Under the pieces are notes generated by a model that did no database searches, was not told where the DNA came from, and worked only from the letters and a program-made list of their open reading frames with translations. Shown here piece by piece: positions 25,984-34,983 of a stretch of DNA of 64,000 bases (position 1 is its first letter; every line of letters begins with the position of its first letter). Source of the stretch: CADEEN01 sp963706685 (GTDB lineage Bacteria > Pseudomonadota > Gammaproteobacteria > Burkholderiales > Burkholderiaceae_C); the NCBI GenBank assembly GCA_963706685.1, contig CAVPMY010000005.1:186001-250000 (forward strand). Direction: 5' to 3'. The position numbers and the translations under genes were made by a program.

Positions 25984-26008
25984 AACGCCCGCAGCAGCGG
26001 GCGTTTGT
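25984..26008. terminator. Hairpin terminator between rpsT and the DUF3579 gene
   Basis: A perfect 9-bp stem AACGCCCGC / GCGGGCGTT with loop AGCA. On the + strand a T-containing run (TGTCATTT) follows. It sits between convergent genes 20 bases after the rpsT stop and could serve both. Confidence 0.85.
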
Positions 26009-26346
26009 CATTTCAGCGCCGGCAGCGGCTCAGGCAGCACGCACACCTCGTCCATCTGCAACTCGTTGTCGCGCGCAAAGTGGGTGACGAAATCCCAGGC
26101 CATCGGCTCGATGTCCCGCAGCGCTTCGCTGACGATCACTGCCTTGATGTCGCCGACGCTGGTCGGCACGCAGTACGGCGAGTAGCCGATGAAGGCACCG
26201 ATGCCGGCCTTGCCCGCCGCGCCGGGCCGGAAACTGGACATTGCGCCGGCCAGGCGCTCGGCCCAATCGCTGGGACGGAAAACGCGCCCTTTCTGGGTGA
26301 TACCTTGGATGATGAACTCGCGCGCGGCGTGAACGGGGGCAGACAT
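26008..26346 (-). CDS. DUF3579 domain-containing protein
   Basis: 112 residues. Typical DUF3579: E-F-I-I-Q-G-I-T-Q-K-G-R-V-F-R-P-S-D-W-A-E-R-L-A-G-x-M, then Y-S-P-Y-C-V-P-T and a C-terminal D-F-V-x-x-F-A-R-D-N-x-L-Q-x-D-E-V-C. The family is common in betaproteobacteria and found near arginine genes; function unknown. Divergent from argD. Confidence 0.9.
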   Translation of the reverse strand: MSAPVHAAREFIIQGITQKGRVFRPSDWAERLAGAMSSFRPGAAGKAGIGAFIGYSPYCVPTSVGDIKAVIVSEALRDIEPMAWDFVTHFARDNELQMDEVCVLPEPLPALK

Positions 26347-26602
26347 GATCGACAGGGGCGCCGTGGCAGGTTGGTGGCCGGCGGCGCAGGCGATCAGCAC
26401 CAGTGCAGGCCGCGCCGGTGGCGCAGCACCTATTGTGCCTGGGGGTTGTTGCGCTGCAGCAAGCATGGCGTGACCGGATGCGAAGGTTGTCCCGTTTTCG
26501 GCATCCGTCAGGGCCAACCGTAGAATGAATTCGAGGCCGATGCGTGAACTGTTCGCAACGCTGCCGGCCTTTTTCATTCCCGCGAGCCGGAGCCCCAAGA
26601 CG
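26347..26602. promoter_or_regulatory. Divergent promoter region between the DUF3579 gene and argD
   Basis: 256 bases with no credible gene. A TAGAAT box at about 26521 is a plausible -10 element for argD. No clear ArgR-type A/T-rich palindrome is visible in this GC-rich stretch, and I could not place a good -35. An in-frame upstream ATG at 26525 exists but the homology to ArgD begins at 26603. Confidence 0.35.
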
Positions 26603-27791
26603 ATGGCCGACCCCGCCATGCCCCATGTGATGCCCACCTATGGGCGACTGCCCATCGCGCTGACCCACGGCCGGGGCTGCCGTGTCTGGGACACCGAAGG
26701 CCGCGAGTACCTCGACGCGCTGGCCGGTATCGCCGTCAACACGCTCGGCCACGGCCACCCGAAGCTGGTGCCGGCGCTGCAGGACCAGGTGGCCAAGCTG
26801 ATCCACACCAGCAACTACTACGCAGTGCCCTTGCAGGAACAACTGGCGGCCAGACTCGTCGAGATCTCGGGACTCGCCAACGTGTTTTTCTGCAACTCGG
26901 GCCTGGAGGCGAACGAAGGCGCGTTGAAGATCGCGCGCAAGTTCGGACACGACCGAGGCATCGACAAGCCCGAGATCATCGTCTACGAAAAGGCCTTTCA
27001 CGGCCGCTCGATCGCCACGCTCTCGGCCACCGGCAACCCGAAGGTGCAGGCCGGGTTCGGGCCGCTCGTCGAAGGCTTCGTGCGCGTGCCCTTGAACGAC
27101 ATCGCGGCCATCGAAGACGCAGCGCGCACGCGGCCCAATGTGGTGGCGGTGTTCCTCGAGGTGATCCAGGGCGAAGGCGGCATCAACCCCGCACGCAGCG
27201 ACTACCTGCAGCGCTTGCGCAAGCTCTGCGACGAGAAGAACTGGCTGTTGATGCTCGACGAAGTGCAGTGCGGCATCGGCCGCACCGGCAAGTGGTTCGC
27301 GCACCAATGGGCCGGCATCCAGCCCGACGTCATGCCGCTGGCCAAGGGCCTGGGCTCCGGCGTGCCGGTGGGCGCGATCGTCTGCGGTCCCAAGGCGGCC
27401 GACGTGCTCGGCCCCGGCAACCATGGCAGCACGTTCGGTGGCAATCCTTTGGCGATGCGCGCCGGCGTCGAAACCCTGCGCATCATGGAAGAAGACGGGC
27501 TGCTCGCCAATGCCGCCACTGTCGGCGACCATTTGCGTGCGGGTTTCGAGCGCGAACTGGCCGGCGTCGAGGGCCTGGTCGAGGTACCGCGGCCAAGGCT
27601 TGATGATCGGCATCGAGCTCGACCGGCCCTGCGGCGACTTGCTCAAGCAGGCCTGCGACGCCGGCCTGCTGATCAGCGTCACCGCCGAGCGCGTGGTGCG
27701 GCTGCTGCCGCCGCTGGTCATGACGCGCAGTGAAGCCGACGAGGTGCTCGCCATCCTGGCGCCCTTGATCCGCAAGTTCCTCGCCGCATGA
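26603..27791 (+). CDS. argD: Acetylornithine/succinyldiaminopimelate aminotransferase (one frame break)
   Basis: About 395 residues. A PLP class-III transaminase of arginine (and lysine) synthesis. Motifs: Y-L-D-A-L-A-G-I-A-V-N-x-L-G-H-x-H-P, F-F-C-N-S-G-L-E-A-N-E-G-A-L-K, the A-F-H-G-R block, L-D-E-V-Q-C-G-I-G-R-T-G-K and the PLP lysine in L-A-K-G-L-G-S-G at about residue 247. Frame switches near 27590 (GAGGTACCGCGG); the true C-terminus G-Q-G-L-M-I-G-I-E-L to K-F-L-A-A is in the next frame. Followed by argF. Confidence 0.93.
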
Positions 27792-27819
27792 ACCCCGCAT
27801 GAAACCCGGTGATGCGCTG

Positions 27820-28762
27820 ATGAAGCACTACCTGCAGTTCAAGGACCTGCGCGCCGAGGAGTACGTGTACCTGTTCGAGCGCACGCGCGAGATCAAGAAG
27901 CGCTTCAAGAACTACGAGAAGTACCAGCCGCTGGTCGACCGCACGCTGGCGATGATCTTCGAGAAGGCCAGCACGCGTACGCGCGTCAGCTTCGAGGCCG
28001 GTATGTACCAGATGGGCGGCTCGGTCGTGCACCTGACCACCGGCGACAGCCAGCTCGGCCGCGCCGAGCCGGTCGACGACAGCGCCCGCGTCATCAGCCG
28101 CATGGTCGACATCGTGATGATCCGCACCTACGAGCAATCCAAGCTCGAGGACTTTGCGGCGCACTCGCGCGTGCCGGTCATCAACGGCCTGACCAACGAC
28201 AACCACCCCTGCCAGGTCCTGGCCGACATCTTCACCTTCATCGAGCAACGCGGTGCACGCGGCGGCGAAGTCGACGCACTCAGATTCTTCAACGGCAAGA
28301 TCGTCGCCTGGGTCGGCGACGGCAACAACATGGCCAACACCTGGCTGCAGGCCGCGGAAATCCTCGGCTTCAAGGTGCATGTCAGCACGCCCAGCGGATA
28401 CGAAATCGACCCCGCCGTGGCCGGCATCAGCGGCACCGACTGCTACCGCGTCTTCAAGGACCCGCTCGAAGCCTGCCGCGGCGCCACCTGGTGACCACCG
28501 ATGTCTGGACCAGCATGGGCTACGAAGCCGAGAACGCCGAGCGCGTCAAGGCCTTTGCCGACTGGTGCGTCGATGCGCGACATGATGGCCGTGGCGCGCA
28601 GCGATGCGCTGTTCATGCATTGCCTGCCGGCGCACCGCGGCGAAGAAGTGGCGGCCGAGCGTGATCGATGGACCGCAGTCGGTGGTCTGGGACGAAGCCG
28701 AGAACCGGATGCATGCGCAGAAGGCACTCATGGAGTACCTGCTGCTGGGTCGCATCGGCTGA
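27820..28762 (+). CDS. argF: Ornithine carbamoyltransferase (three or more frame breaks)
   Basis: ArgF makes citrulline from ornithine and carbamoyl phosphate. Carbamoyl-phosphate motif F-E-K-A-S-T-R-T-R-V-S-F-E, the H-P-C-Q-V-L-A-D ornithine-side motif, V-G-D-G-N-N-M-A-N and the late H-C-L-P-A-H-R-G-E-E-V are all present. The last three lie in separate frames in part; switches occur near 28490 (after G-A-T-W), 28575 and 28665. The corrected end reads M-E-Y-L-L-L-G-R-I-G, stop at 28760-28762. The ATG giving MKHYLQFKDL is the family-typical start; a further ATG lies 21 bases upstream. Confidence 0.9.
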
Positions 28763-29012
28763 CAGGCGCGCTGATCCGCCCTGCGGAGGTCGTCGGCAAC
28801 GGCACGGCTTGCGAGCGAGCTGCACACCAGCATCTGCCTGAAGCGCCACTCGCCGCCGCAGTCGAATTCCACGAGTTCGAACGACGACGGCGATCCGGCC
28901 GGGCCCGACCCGACAGGTGGCGCAGCGGTCGACCGTGCACCGACCGCATCGCATCTGTGCGGAGATGACCGACACCACGGCGCGCTGGCCGCTGCTACCG
29001 TCGCGCCTTGCC
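28763..29012. other. 250-base spacer between argF and kynB
   Basis: No gene can be supported here. A minus-strand reading around 28780-28880 contains a protein-like run (E-F-D-C-G-G-E-W-R-F), but it lacks a clear start and stop and is surrounded by out-of-frame sequence. The kyn operon promoter should lie within it. No canonical operator recognised. Confidence 0.4.
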
Positions 29013-29644
29013 ATGAAACAGCTCTGGGACATCTCGCCGCCGCTGCACGCCGGCTCGCCGGTGTTCCCCGGCGACGCCCGCTACGAACAGCACTGGGCGG
29101 CGACCATCGCGCCGGATGCCCGGTCAACGTCAGCACGATCACGCTCTCGCCGCACACCGGTGCACATGCCGACGCACCGCTGCACTACGACGAGCACGGC
29201 GCGTCGGTGGGCCATCTCGACCTGGCGCCCTACCTCGGACCCTGCCGCGTCGTCCACGCCATCGGCGTCACGCCGCTGGTGCAATGGCATCACATCGAAC
29301 ATGCGATCGATGCGCGATTGCCGCCGCGCGTGCTGGTGCGAACCTACCAGCGCATGCCGGTCGATGACTGGGACGGCGACCTCGCCGCCTACGCGCCGCA
29401 GACCATCGAGCGCCTGGCCGACCGCGGTGTGACGCTGGTCGGCATCGACACCGCCAGCATCGACCCGGCGCAAAGCAAATCGCTCGACAGCCATCAGGTG
29501 ATCCGTCGCCGTGGTTTGCGTGTGCTGGAAAACCTGGTCCTCGACGAGGTGCCGGAAGGCGACTACGAGCTCATCGCCTTGCCGCTCAAGCTGATCACGG
29601 CCGACGCCAGCCCGGTGCGTGCTGTTTTGAGGTCACTCGCATGA
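29013..29644 (+). CDS. kynB: Kynurenine formamidase (one frame break)
   Basis: About 209 residues. KynB hydrolyses N-formylkynurenine to kynurenine and formate. Start M-K-Q-L-W-D-I-S-P-P-L-H; the metal-binding motif H-T-G-A-H-A-D-A-P-L-H-Y (H-x3-H-x-D) occurs at about residue 50 after a frame correction near 29118 (GATGCCCGGTCAACG). C-terminal half is intact, with G-I-D-T-A-S-I-D and D-S-H-Q. First gene of kynB-kynU-kynA; its stop overlaps the kynU start (ATGA). Confidence 0.93.
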
Positions 29645-30906
29645 ACCGTTCCGATTGCCAGAGCCTCGACCGGCAGGACCCGCTGGCTGCACTGCGCGAG
29701 CAGTTCGTGCTGCCGCCGAACAAGATCTACCTCGACGGCAATTCGCTCGGCGTGCTGCCGCGCGCCACCGCGCCACGCGTTGCCGACGTCGTGCAACGCC
29801 AGTGGGGCGAGCACCTGATCGAGAGCTGGAACAGCGCGCACTGGATCGACCTGCCGCAGCACCTGGGCAACAAGCTGGCCAAGCTGGTCGGCGCCGGGCC
29901 GAACGAGCTCGTGATCGCGGACTCGACATCGGTCAACCTGTTCAAGGTGCTGTCGCGCCGCGCTGACGATGGCACAGGCAGACGCAGCCGCAGCACCGCG
30001 TGATCCTCTCCGAGCGCGAGCAACTTTCCGACCGACCTGTACATCGCCGAGTCGCTGGCGCGCGAGCGCGGATTCGAGCTGGTGCTGGTCGACGTGCCCG
30101 AGCAGATCGAGCCGCGCCTGGCCCAGGGCGACGTCGCGCGTGCTGATGCTGACGCAGGTCAACTACCGCACCGGCCGCCATGCACGACATGGCCGCGCTG
30201 ACGCAGGCGGCGCATGACGCCGGCGCGCTCGCGGTGTGGGACCTCGCCCACAGCGCCGGCGCCGTGCCGGTGCACCTGAAGCGCGAGGACGCCGACTTCG
30301 CCGTCGGTTGCGGCTACAAGTACCTGAACGGCGGCCCGGGCGCGCCCGCCTTCGTCTGGGTGCATCCGCGCCATGCGAATCGCTTCTGGCAGCCGCTGGC
30401 CGGCTGGATGGGCCACGCCGCGCCGTTTGCCTTCACGCCGGACTACGCACCGGCACCCGGCATCGCACGCTACCTTTGCGGCACGCCGCCGGTGATCTCG
30501 ATGGCCGCGCTGGAATGCGGCATCGACACCGTGCTCGCCGCCGAGCCGCTGGGCGGCATCGACGCGCTGCGCAGCAAGTCGCTGGCGCTGACGGAAACCT
30601 TCATGCGCCTGGTTGTCGAACGATGCGCCGGTCACGGCCTCGAGTTGATCACGCCGCACGACGCGCAGCATCGCGGCTCCCAGGTGTCGATGATCCGCGG
30701 CGAAGGCGCCTACGCCATCGTCCAGGCATTGATCGCACGCGGCGTGATCGGCGACTTCCGCGCGCCCGACGTGTTGCGCTTCGGCTTGACGCCGCTGTAC
30801 ACGCGTTTTGTCGACGTCTGGGACGCGGTCGAGCATCTGCGCGACGTGCTCGAGATGGGCGAGTGGCAACAGCAGCGCTTCCATAGCAAGGCCGCGGTCA
30901 ACATGA
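29641..30906 (+). CDS. kynU: Kynureninase (frame breaks)
   Basis: A PLP enzyme cleaving kynurenine to anthranilate and alanine. Visible: I-Y-L-D-G-N-S-L-G-V-L-P near residue 30, W-D-L-A-H-S-A-G-A-V-P, the PLP lysine in G-C-G-Y-K-Y-L-N-G-G-P-G and a C-terminal L-R-F-G-L-T-P-L-Y-T-R-F. Frame switches near 29970-30020, 30140 and 30175. At the end, removing one A from GGTCAACATGA yields A-V-T-stop with the stop overlapping the kynA ATG (ATGA), the arrangement I expect in relatives; as read, kynU runs in frame into kynA. About 420 residues when corrected. Confidence 0.92.
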
Positions 30907-31716
30907 CTGACGCCAAGCTGGATTTCTCCAGTGACATGAGCTACGGCGACTACCTGCACCTCGATCAGGTGCTGTCGGCGCAGCATCCGCTGTCGCCCGA
31001 CCACAACGAGATGCTGTTCATCGTGCAGCACCAGACCAGCGAGTTGTGGATGAAGCTGATGCTGCACGAGCTGCGAAGCGGCGATGGCGCACATCGCCGC
31101 CGACCAGCTCGGCAGCGCCTTCAAGATGCTGGCGCGCGTCTCACGCATCATGGAACAGCTGGTGCACGCCTGGGACGTGCTGGCGACGATGACGCCGCCC
31201 GAATACAGCGCGATCCGCCCTTACCTGGCCCAATCGAGCGGCTTTCAGAGCTGGCAATACCGCTGCATCGAGTTTCGCCTCGGCAACAAGAACGCCGAGA
31301 TGCTCAAGCCCCATGCCCATGCGCCCCAACGCCTGGCGCAGGTGGCCGCCGCGCACGCCGCGCCATCGCTGTACGACGAGGCGCTGCGCCTGCTGGCGCG
31401 GCGCGGCATCGCCGTGCCGGCCACGCACACCGAGCGCGACTGGACGCAGCCGTACAGCGCGAGCCCACAGGTCGAGCAGGCATGGCTCGTCGTCTACCGC
31501 GAGCCGCAGACGCATTGGGATCTGTACCAACTCGGCGAAGAACTCACCGATCTCGAAGACGCCTTCCGCCTCTGGCGTTTCCGTCACGTGACCACGGTCG
31601 AGCGGATCATCGGCTTCAAGCGCGGCACCGGCGGCACCGGCGGCGTGCCCTACCTGCGCAAGATGCTCGACGTGGTGCTGTTCCCGGAAATCTGGACGCT
31701 GCGCACGAGTCTTTAA
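30903..31716 (+). CDS. kynA: Tryptophan 2,3-dioxygenase (one frame break)
   Basis: About 270 residues. Heme enzyme opening the tryptophan indole ring, first step of the kynurenine route. Motifs: Y-G-D-Y-L-x-L-D-Q-V-L-S-A-Q, H-N-E-M-L-F-I-V-Q-H-Q-T-S-E-L-W-M-K-L (substrate-binding His/Arg region), S-G-F-Q-S-W-Q-Y-R and the C-terminal G-F-K-R-G-T-G-G-T-G-G-V-P-Y-L. Frame switches near 31080 (G-C-G-A-A-G-C-G-G-C-G-A-T). The end overlaps the convergent HExxH gene by 4 bases. Confidence 0.94.
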
Positions 31717-32696
31717 GTTCTCAGCACCGACTCGATGCGACGCAGCAGCGCCGCATTGCGCGCCGGGCGCCCGGTCAGCAACAGGGCCACGTTGTCGGCC
31801 ATCGTCTCCTCGGGATGAATCACATACGGCGTGTTGCCGCCCAGGCGTTCGAGGAACGCCGGCACGCGCTCGATGGCGTGCCAGCGCGGTTCACCTTCCC
31901 ACATCACCGGCTGCGATCGCCGCCCGTCATCGCTGGGCCGCACCTCGAGCAGCCGCACCTCGAACAGCGACGATAACGACTCACGCGGCCGCAGACTCGC
32001 GCGCGCGGCCACCAGAGCCGGTGTCAGCAGCACGCTGCGCCCGTCGACCTCGGCGCGCATGGCATGCCGATGGCTCGAGGCATCGGGGTTGGCAATGCGG
32101 ATCTCGTCCCACGCCGCCGGCCAGATCAGCTCGGGCATCGGCTCGAAGCCGATCTCGCGGTACACGCGGTCGGCCAGGGCCGGCGCGTGGCGCGACACGA
32201 CATGCCACAGCTCATGAGCCATCAGCCAGCCGTCTGCAGCGCCCGGCGCAGCGCCCCGCCAAGGAATGACGATGGCGTTGGCGCGCGTGTACGGCATGCC
32301 GGCCGACTCCTGGCCATTGCTGGCCACCAGCAACGTCACGTTGGGCAAGGGCAATCGCAGCTCGTGCACGCGAGGCTCGATGGCCGACGCGGCAGCGCGC
32401 CATCGTTCCTGCTGTGCCGCGGCCCAAGGCAGCACTGCATCGACATTCCAATGCCGGAACTGCGCCAGCGTCACGGTCTGCGCAGTGCCCATCAGGACAC
32501 GTCGCTGAATGCCGCCGGTTGCCGGCAGCCAATCGTCGTTGGCCGACAGCACACGCCGGCCCTCGGCAACACCGGCAAAGCGAAGCCGCCGTCCTGCAAA
32601 CGCCAGCTCGGATGGCGAGGCGTCCGGCTTGTCGGCACAGGCCGACGACAGGCCAGTCGAAGCCATCCCCAACAGCCAATGGCGCCGTGAACTCAT
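31713..32696 (-). CDS. Predicted exported HExxH protein of unknown function
   Basis: 327 residues. N-terminus S-S-R-R-H-W-L-L-G-M-A-S-T-G-L-S-S-A-C is a lipoprotein-like (twin-Arg-like) signal with a Cys at about residue 20. Around residue 170 it has M-A-H-E-L-W-H-V-V-S-R-H, a zinc-protease type H-E-x-x-H motif, so a metallopeptidase is possible but no family was recognised. No membrane segment elsewhere. It is convergent with kynA and divergent from the TAXI receptor gene, 42 bases apart. Confidence 0.6.
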   Translation of the reverse strand: MSSRRHWLLGMASTGLSSACADKPDASPSELAFAGRRLRFAGVAEGRRVLSANDDWLPATGGIQRRVLMGTAQTVTLAQFRHWNVDAVLPWAAAQQERWRAAASAIEPRVHELRLPLPNVTLLVASNGQESAGMPYTRANAIVIPWRGAAPGAADGWLMAHELWHVVSRHAPALADRVYREIGFEPMPELIWPAAWDEIRIANPDASSHRHAMRAEVDGRSVLLTPALVAARASLRPRESLSSLFEVRLLEVRPSDDGRRSQPVMWEGEPRWHAIERVPAFLERLGGNTPYVIHPEETMADNVALLLTGRPARNAALLRRIESVLRT

Positions 32697-32738
32697 CCGC
32701 TGTGCCGATCGGGCGAGCAAAGACGCTATCGTATCGGC

Positions 32739-34052
32739 ATGACTGCCCACCACGTCTTCACCGGCCTGCGCACGGCGTTGTCCACGAGCGCGCCCTTCCT
32801 GCTGCTGGCCGCCACGCTGGTCGCGCTGGCGTACTGGATGCTCGATCCGAATCCGCCGCGGCATGTCGTGCTCGCTACCGGCGTACCGCAAGGCGCCTAT
32901 GCCGAGTTCGGTCAACGTTACGCGGAGCGCCTGAAGCGACATGGCATCACCGTCGAGCTGCGCGGCACGCAAGGCGCGGCCGAGAACCTGGCACTGCTGC
33001 GCGACGCGTCGTCGGCTGTGCAGATCGGCTTCGTGCAAGGCGGCGCCAGCGCAGCGTCGAACACTGACAGCGGGCTGCAGTCGCTGGGCAGCATGTTCTA
33101 CGAACCGGTGTGGCTGTTCTACCGAGTCGACAGTGCACAACGGCTGCTGAAGACACCGACGCTCGACAGCTTGTCGCAACTCCAGGGTTGGCGGGTCAAC
33201 ATCGGCGCTACCGGCAGCGGCGTGCCGCAGCTGGCGACGCGGCTGCTCGACGCCAACCGCATCGAGCCGAGCACGATCGCCTTGTCGCAGCAGCCCGTCA
33301 CGCCAGCGGTGATCGAGCTGCTCGAAAGCCGCCTCGACGCGCTCGTGCTGGCCTCGGCGCCCGAGTCGGCGATGGTGCAGATGCTGCTGCAGACACCGGG
33401 CATCGCACTGTTCGACTTCGCGCAGGCCGAGGCCTACACGCGGCGCTTTGGTTTCCTGTCGGCCGTCACGCTGCCGCGCGGCGTGGTCGACCTGGCACTC
33501 GACATGCCCGCCGCCGACGTGCGCATGGTCGCGCCGACGGCCACGCTGGTGGTGCGCGAAGACCTGCATCCGGCACTGGCGCAATTGTTCGTCCAGGCGG
33601 CACGTGACGTGCATGGCGACTCGGGCTGGTTCCAGCGCAAGGGCGACTTCCCGAATGCGCGCGACGGCGAACGCGCGCTGGCGCCCGAAGCCGAGCGCTT
33701 CTACCGCAGCGGCGTGCCGTGGCTGCAGCGCTACCTGCCGTTCTGGCTGGCCAACCTGGTCGACCGCATGTGGCTGGCCATGCTGTCGATCGTCGCCGTC
33801 CTGCTGCCCTTGTCACGCATCGTGCCGCCGCTGGTCGAACTGCGCATCCGTTCGCGCGTCTTCCGCTGGTACGCGCAACTGCGCGAGATCGATGCATCGG
33901 TCAAGGCCCGTCCGGCCGAAGAGCTGCTCGATGGACTCAATGCCATCGAGGACAAGGTCAACGCAATCCAGGTGCCGCTGTCCTACACCGACGAGCTTTA
34001 CGCACTGAAGAGCCACATCCAGATGGTCAGGAGGCGGCTGCAGACTTCTTAG
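32739..34052 (+). CDS. TAXI-family TRAP transporter solute-binding protein, membrane-anchored
   Basis: 437 residues. An N-terminal membrane segment (about 17-35) precedes a TAXI-type periplasmic binding domain (T-G-V-P-Q-G-A-Y-A-E-F-G, V-Q-I-G-F-V-Q-G-G, N-I-G-A-T-G-S-G-V-P-Q-L-A). A second hydrophobic region at about 335-365 and a cytoplasmic helical tail (370-437) follow, which is unlike plain soluble receptors. No TRAP membrane subunit is in the window, so this orphan may act as a sensor or with a distant transporter. Ends overlap nadC convergently. Confidence 0.82.
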   Translation: MTAHHVFTGLRTALSTSAPFLLLAATLVALAYWMLDPNPPRHVVLATGVPQGAYAEFGQRYAERLKRHGITVELRGTQGAAENLALLRDASSAVQIGFVQGGASAASNTDSGLQSLGSMFYEPVWLFYRVDSAQRLLKTPTLDSLSQLQGWRVNIGATGSGVPQLATRLLDANRIEPSTIALSQQPVTPAVIELLESRLDALVLASAPESAMVQMLLQTPGIALFDFAQAEAYTRRFGFLSAVTLPRGVVDLALDMPAADVRMVAPTATLVVREDLHPALAQLFVQAARDVHGDSGWFQRKGDFPNARDGERALAPEAERFYRSGVPWLQRYLPFWLANLVDRMWLAMLSIVAVLLPLSRIVPPLVELRIRSRVFRWYAQLREIDASVKARPAEELLDGLNAIEDKVNAIQVPLSYTDELYALKSHIQMVRRRLQTS

Positions 34053-34922
34053 GGACTGTTCACGCGCATTGAAAAATCCACCGCCTTCACATCCTTGGTC
34101 AGCTTGCCGATCGAGATGCGATCGACGCCGGTGCGGGCGATGTCGCGCACGCGATCGAGATCGACGCCGCCCGAGACTTCGAGCAGCGCGCGCCCGCCGG
34201 TGATCGTGTACGGCGCGGCGCATGTCGTCGAGCGTGAAGTCGTCGAGCAGCACGCTGGCCGCGCCGCAGGCCAGCGCCTGCTTCCAGCTCGGCGAGCGAC
34301 TCGACTTCGATCTGCACCGTCACGCCGGCATTCAGCGCCGCGGGCAGCGTCCAGCGCAGCGTGCGATGCCGCCGGCTGCGGCGATGTGGTTCTCCTTGAT
34401 CAGGATGCCGTCCCACAGCGCCAGGCGCTGGTTGCGCCCGCCGCCGACACGCACCGCGTACTTCTGGGCCTGGCGCAGTCCGGGCAGCGTCTTGCGCGTG
34501 TCGAGGATCGCGCAGCCGTTCGGGTTCGGCGACAGGCCGGTGATGGCTTCGACATAGGCGGCGCGTCGTCGTCGCCACGGCGGACATCATCTGCAGGAAA
34601 TTCAACGCCGCTGCGCTCGGCGCGACAGCAGCGCGCGTGCGTCGCTGTCGATGCGGCAGATCTCGGCGCCGGCGCACGATGGGCCGCCTTCGGCTGCCGA
34701 GCCACTGCAGGCCGAGGCGGGCATCGAGCGCGTGGATGCAGGCGTCGAACCAGCGCCGGCCGCACAGCACCGCCGACTCCTTGGCGACCACGCGCGCGCT
34801 CACGCGTCGGCCCGTCGGGCACGAGCAGCGCCGTCCAGTCAGCGCGGCCGATGTCTTCGGCCAGCGCGTCGCGCACGTTGCGGGCCAGCGGCTTCGTCGA
34901 CGGTTTCGTTGTGATCGGCCAT
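34049..34922 (-). CDS. nadC: Nicotinate-nucleotide pyrophosphorylase (several frame breaks)
   Basis: NadC converts quinolinate and PRPP to nicotinate mononucleotide in NAD synthesis. Segments in different frames: M-A-D-H-N-E-T-V-D-E-A at the start, L-A-E-D-I-G-R-A-D-W-T (family D-x-x-x-D-x-T), R-R-W-F-D-A-C, then L-E-V-S-G-G-V and the end D-R-I-S-I-G-K-L-T-K-D-V-K-A-V-D-F-S. At least four switches (near 34885, 34790, 34670, 34570 and in 34220-34400). Corrected size about 290 residues, normal. No nadA or nadB nearby. Confidence 0.87.
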
Positions 34923-34983
34923 CGGCGCATTCTGCGCCCGCCTCTCTACAATCGACAGACCTGCCGCACAGGAATACTGCACC

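Noticed and set aside
28763..29012. A possible antisense small gene between argF and kynB
   Set aside because: Only a short protein-like run, no start, ribosome site or stop in a consistent frame.
30180..31976. A 598-residue frame spanning kynU and kynA
   Set aside because: Explained by a one-base insertion at the kynU stop; the last third is out-of-frame kynA.
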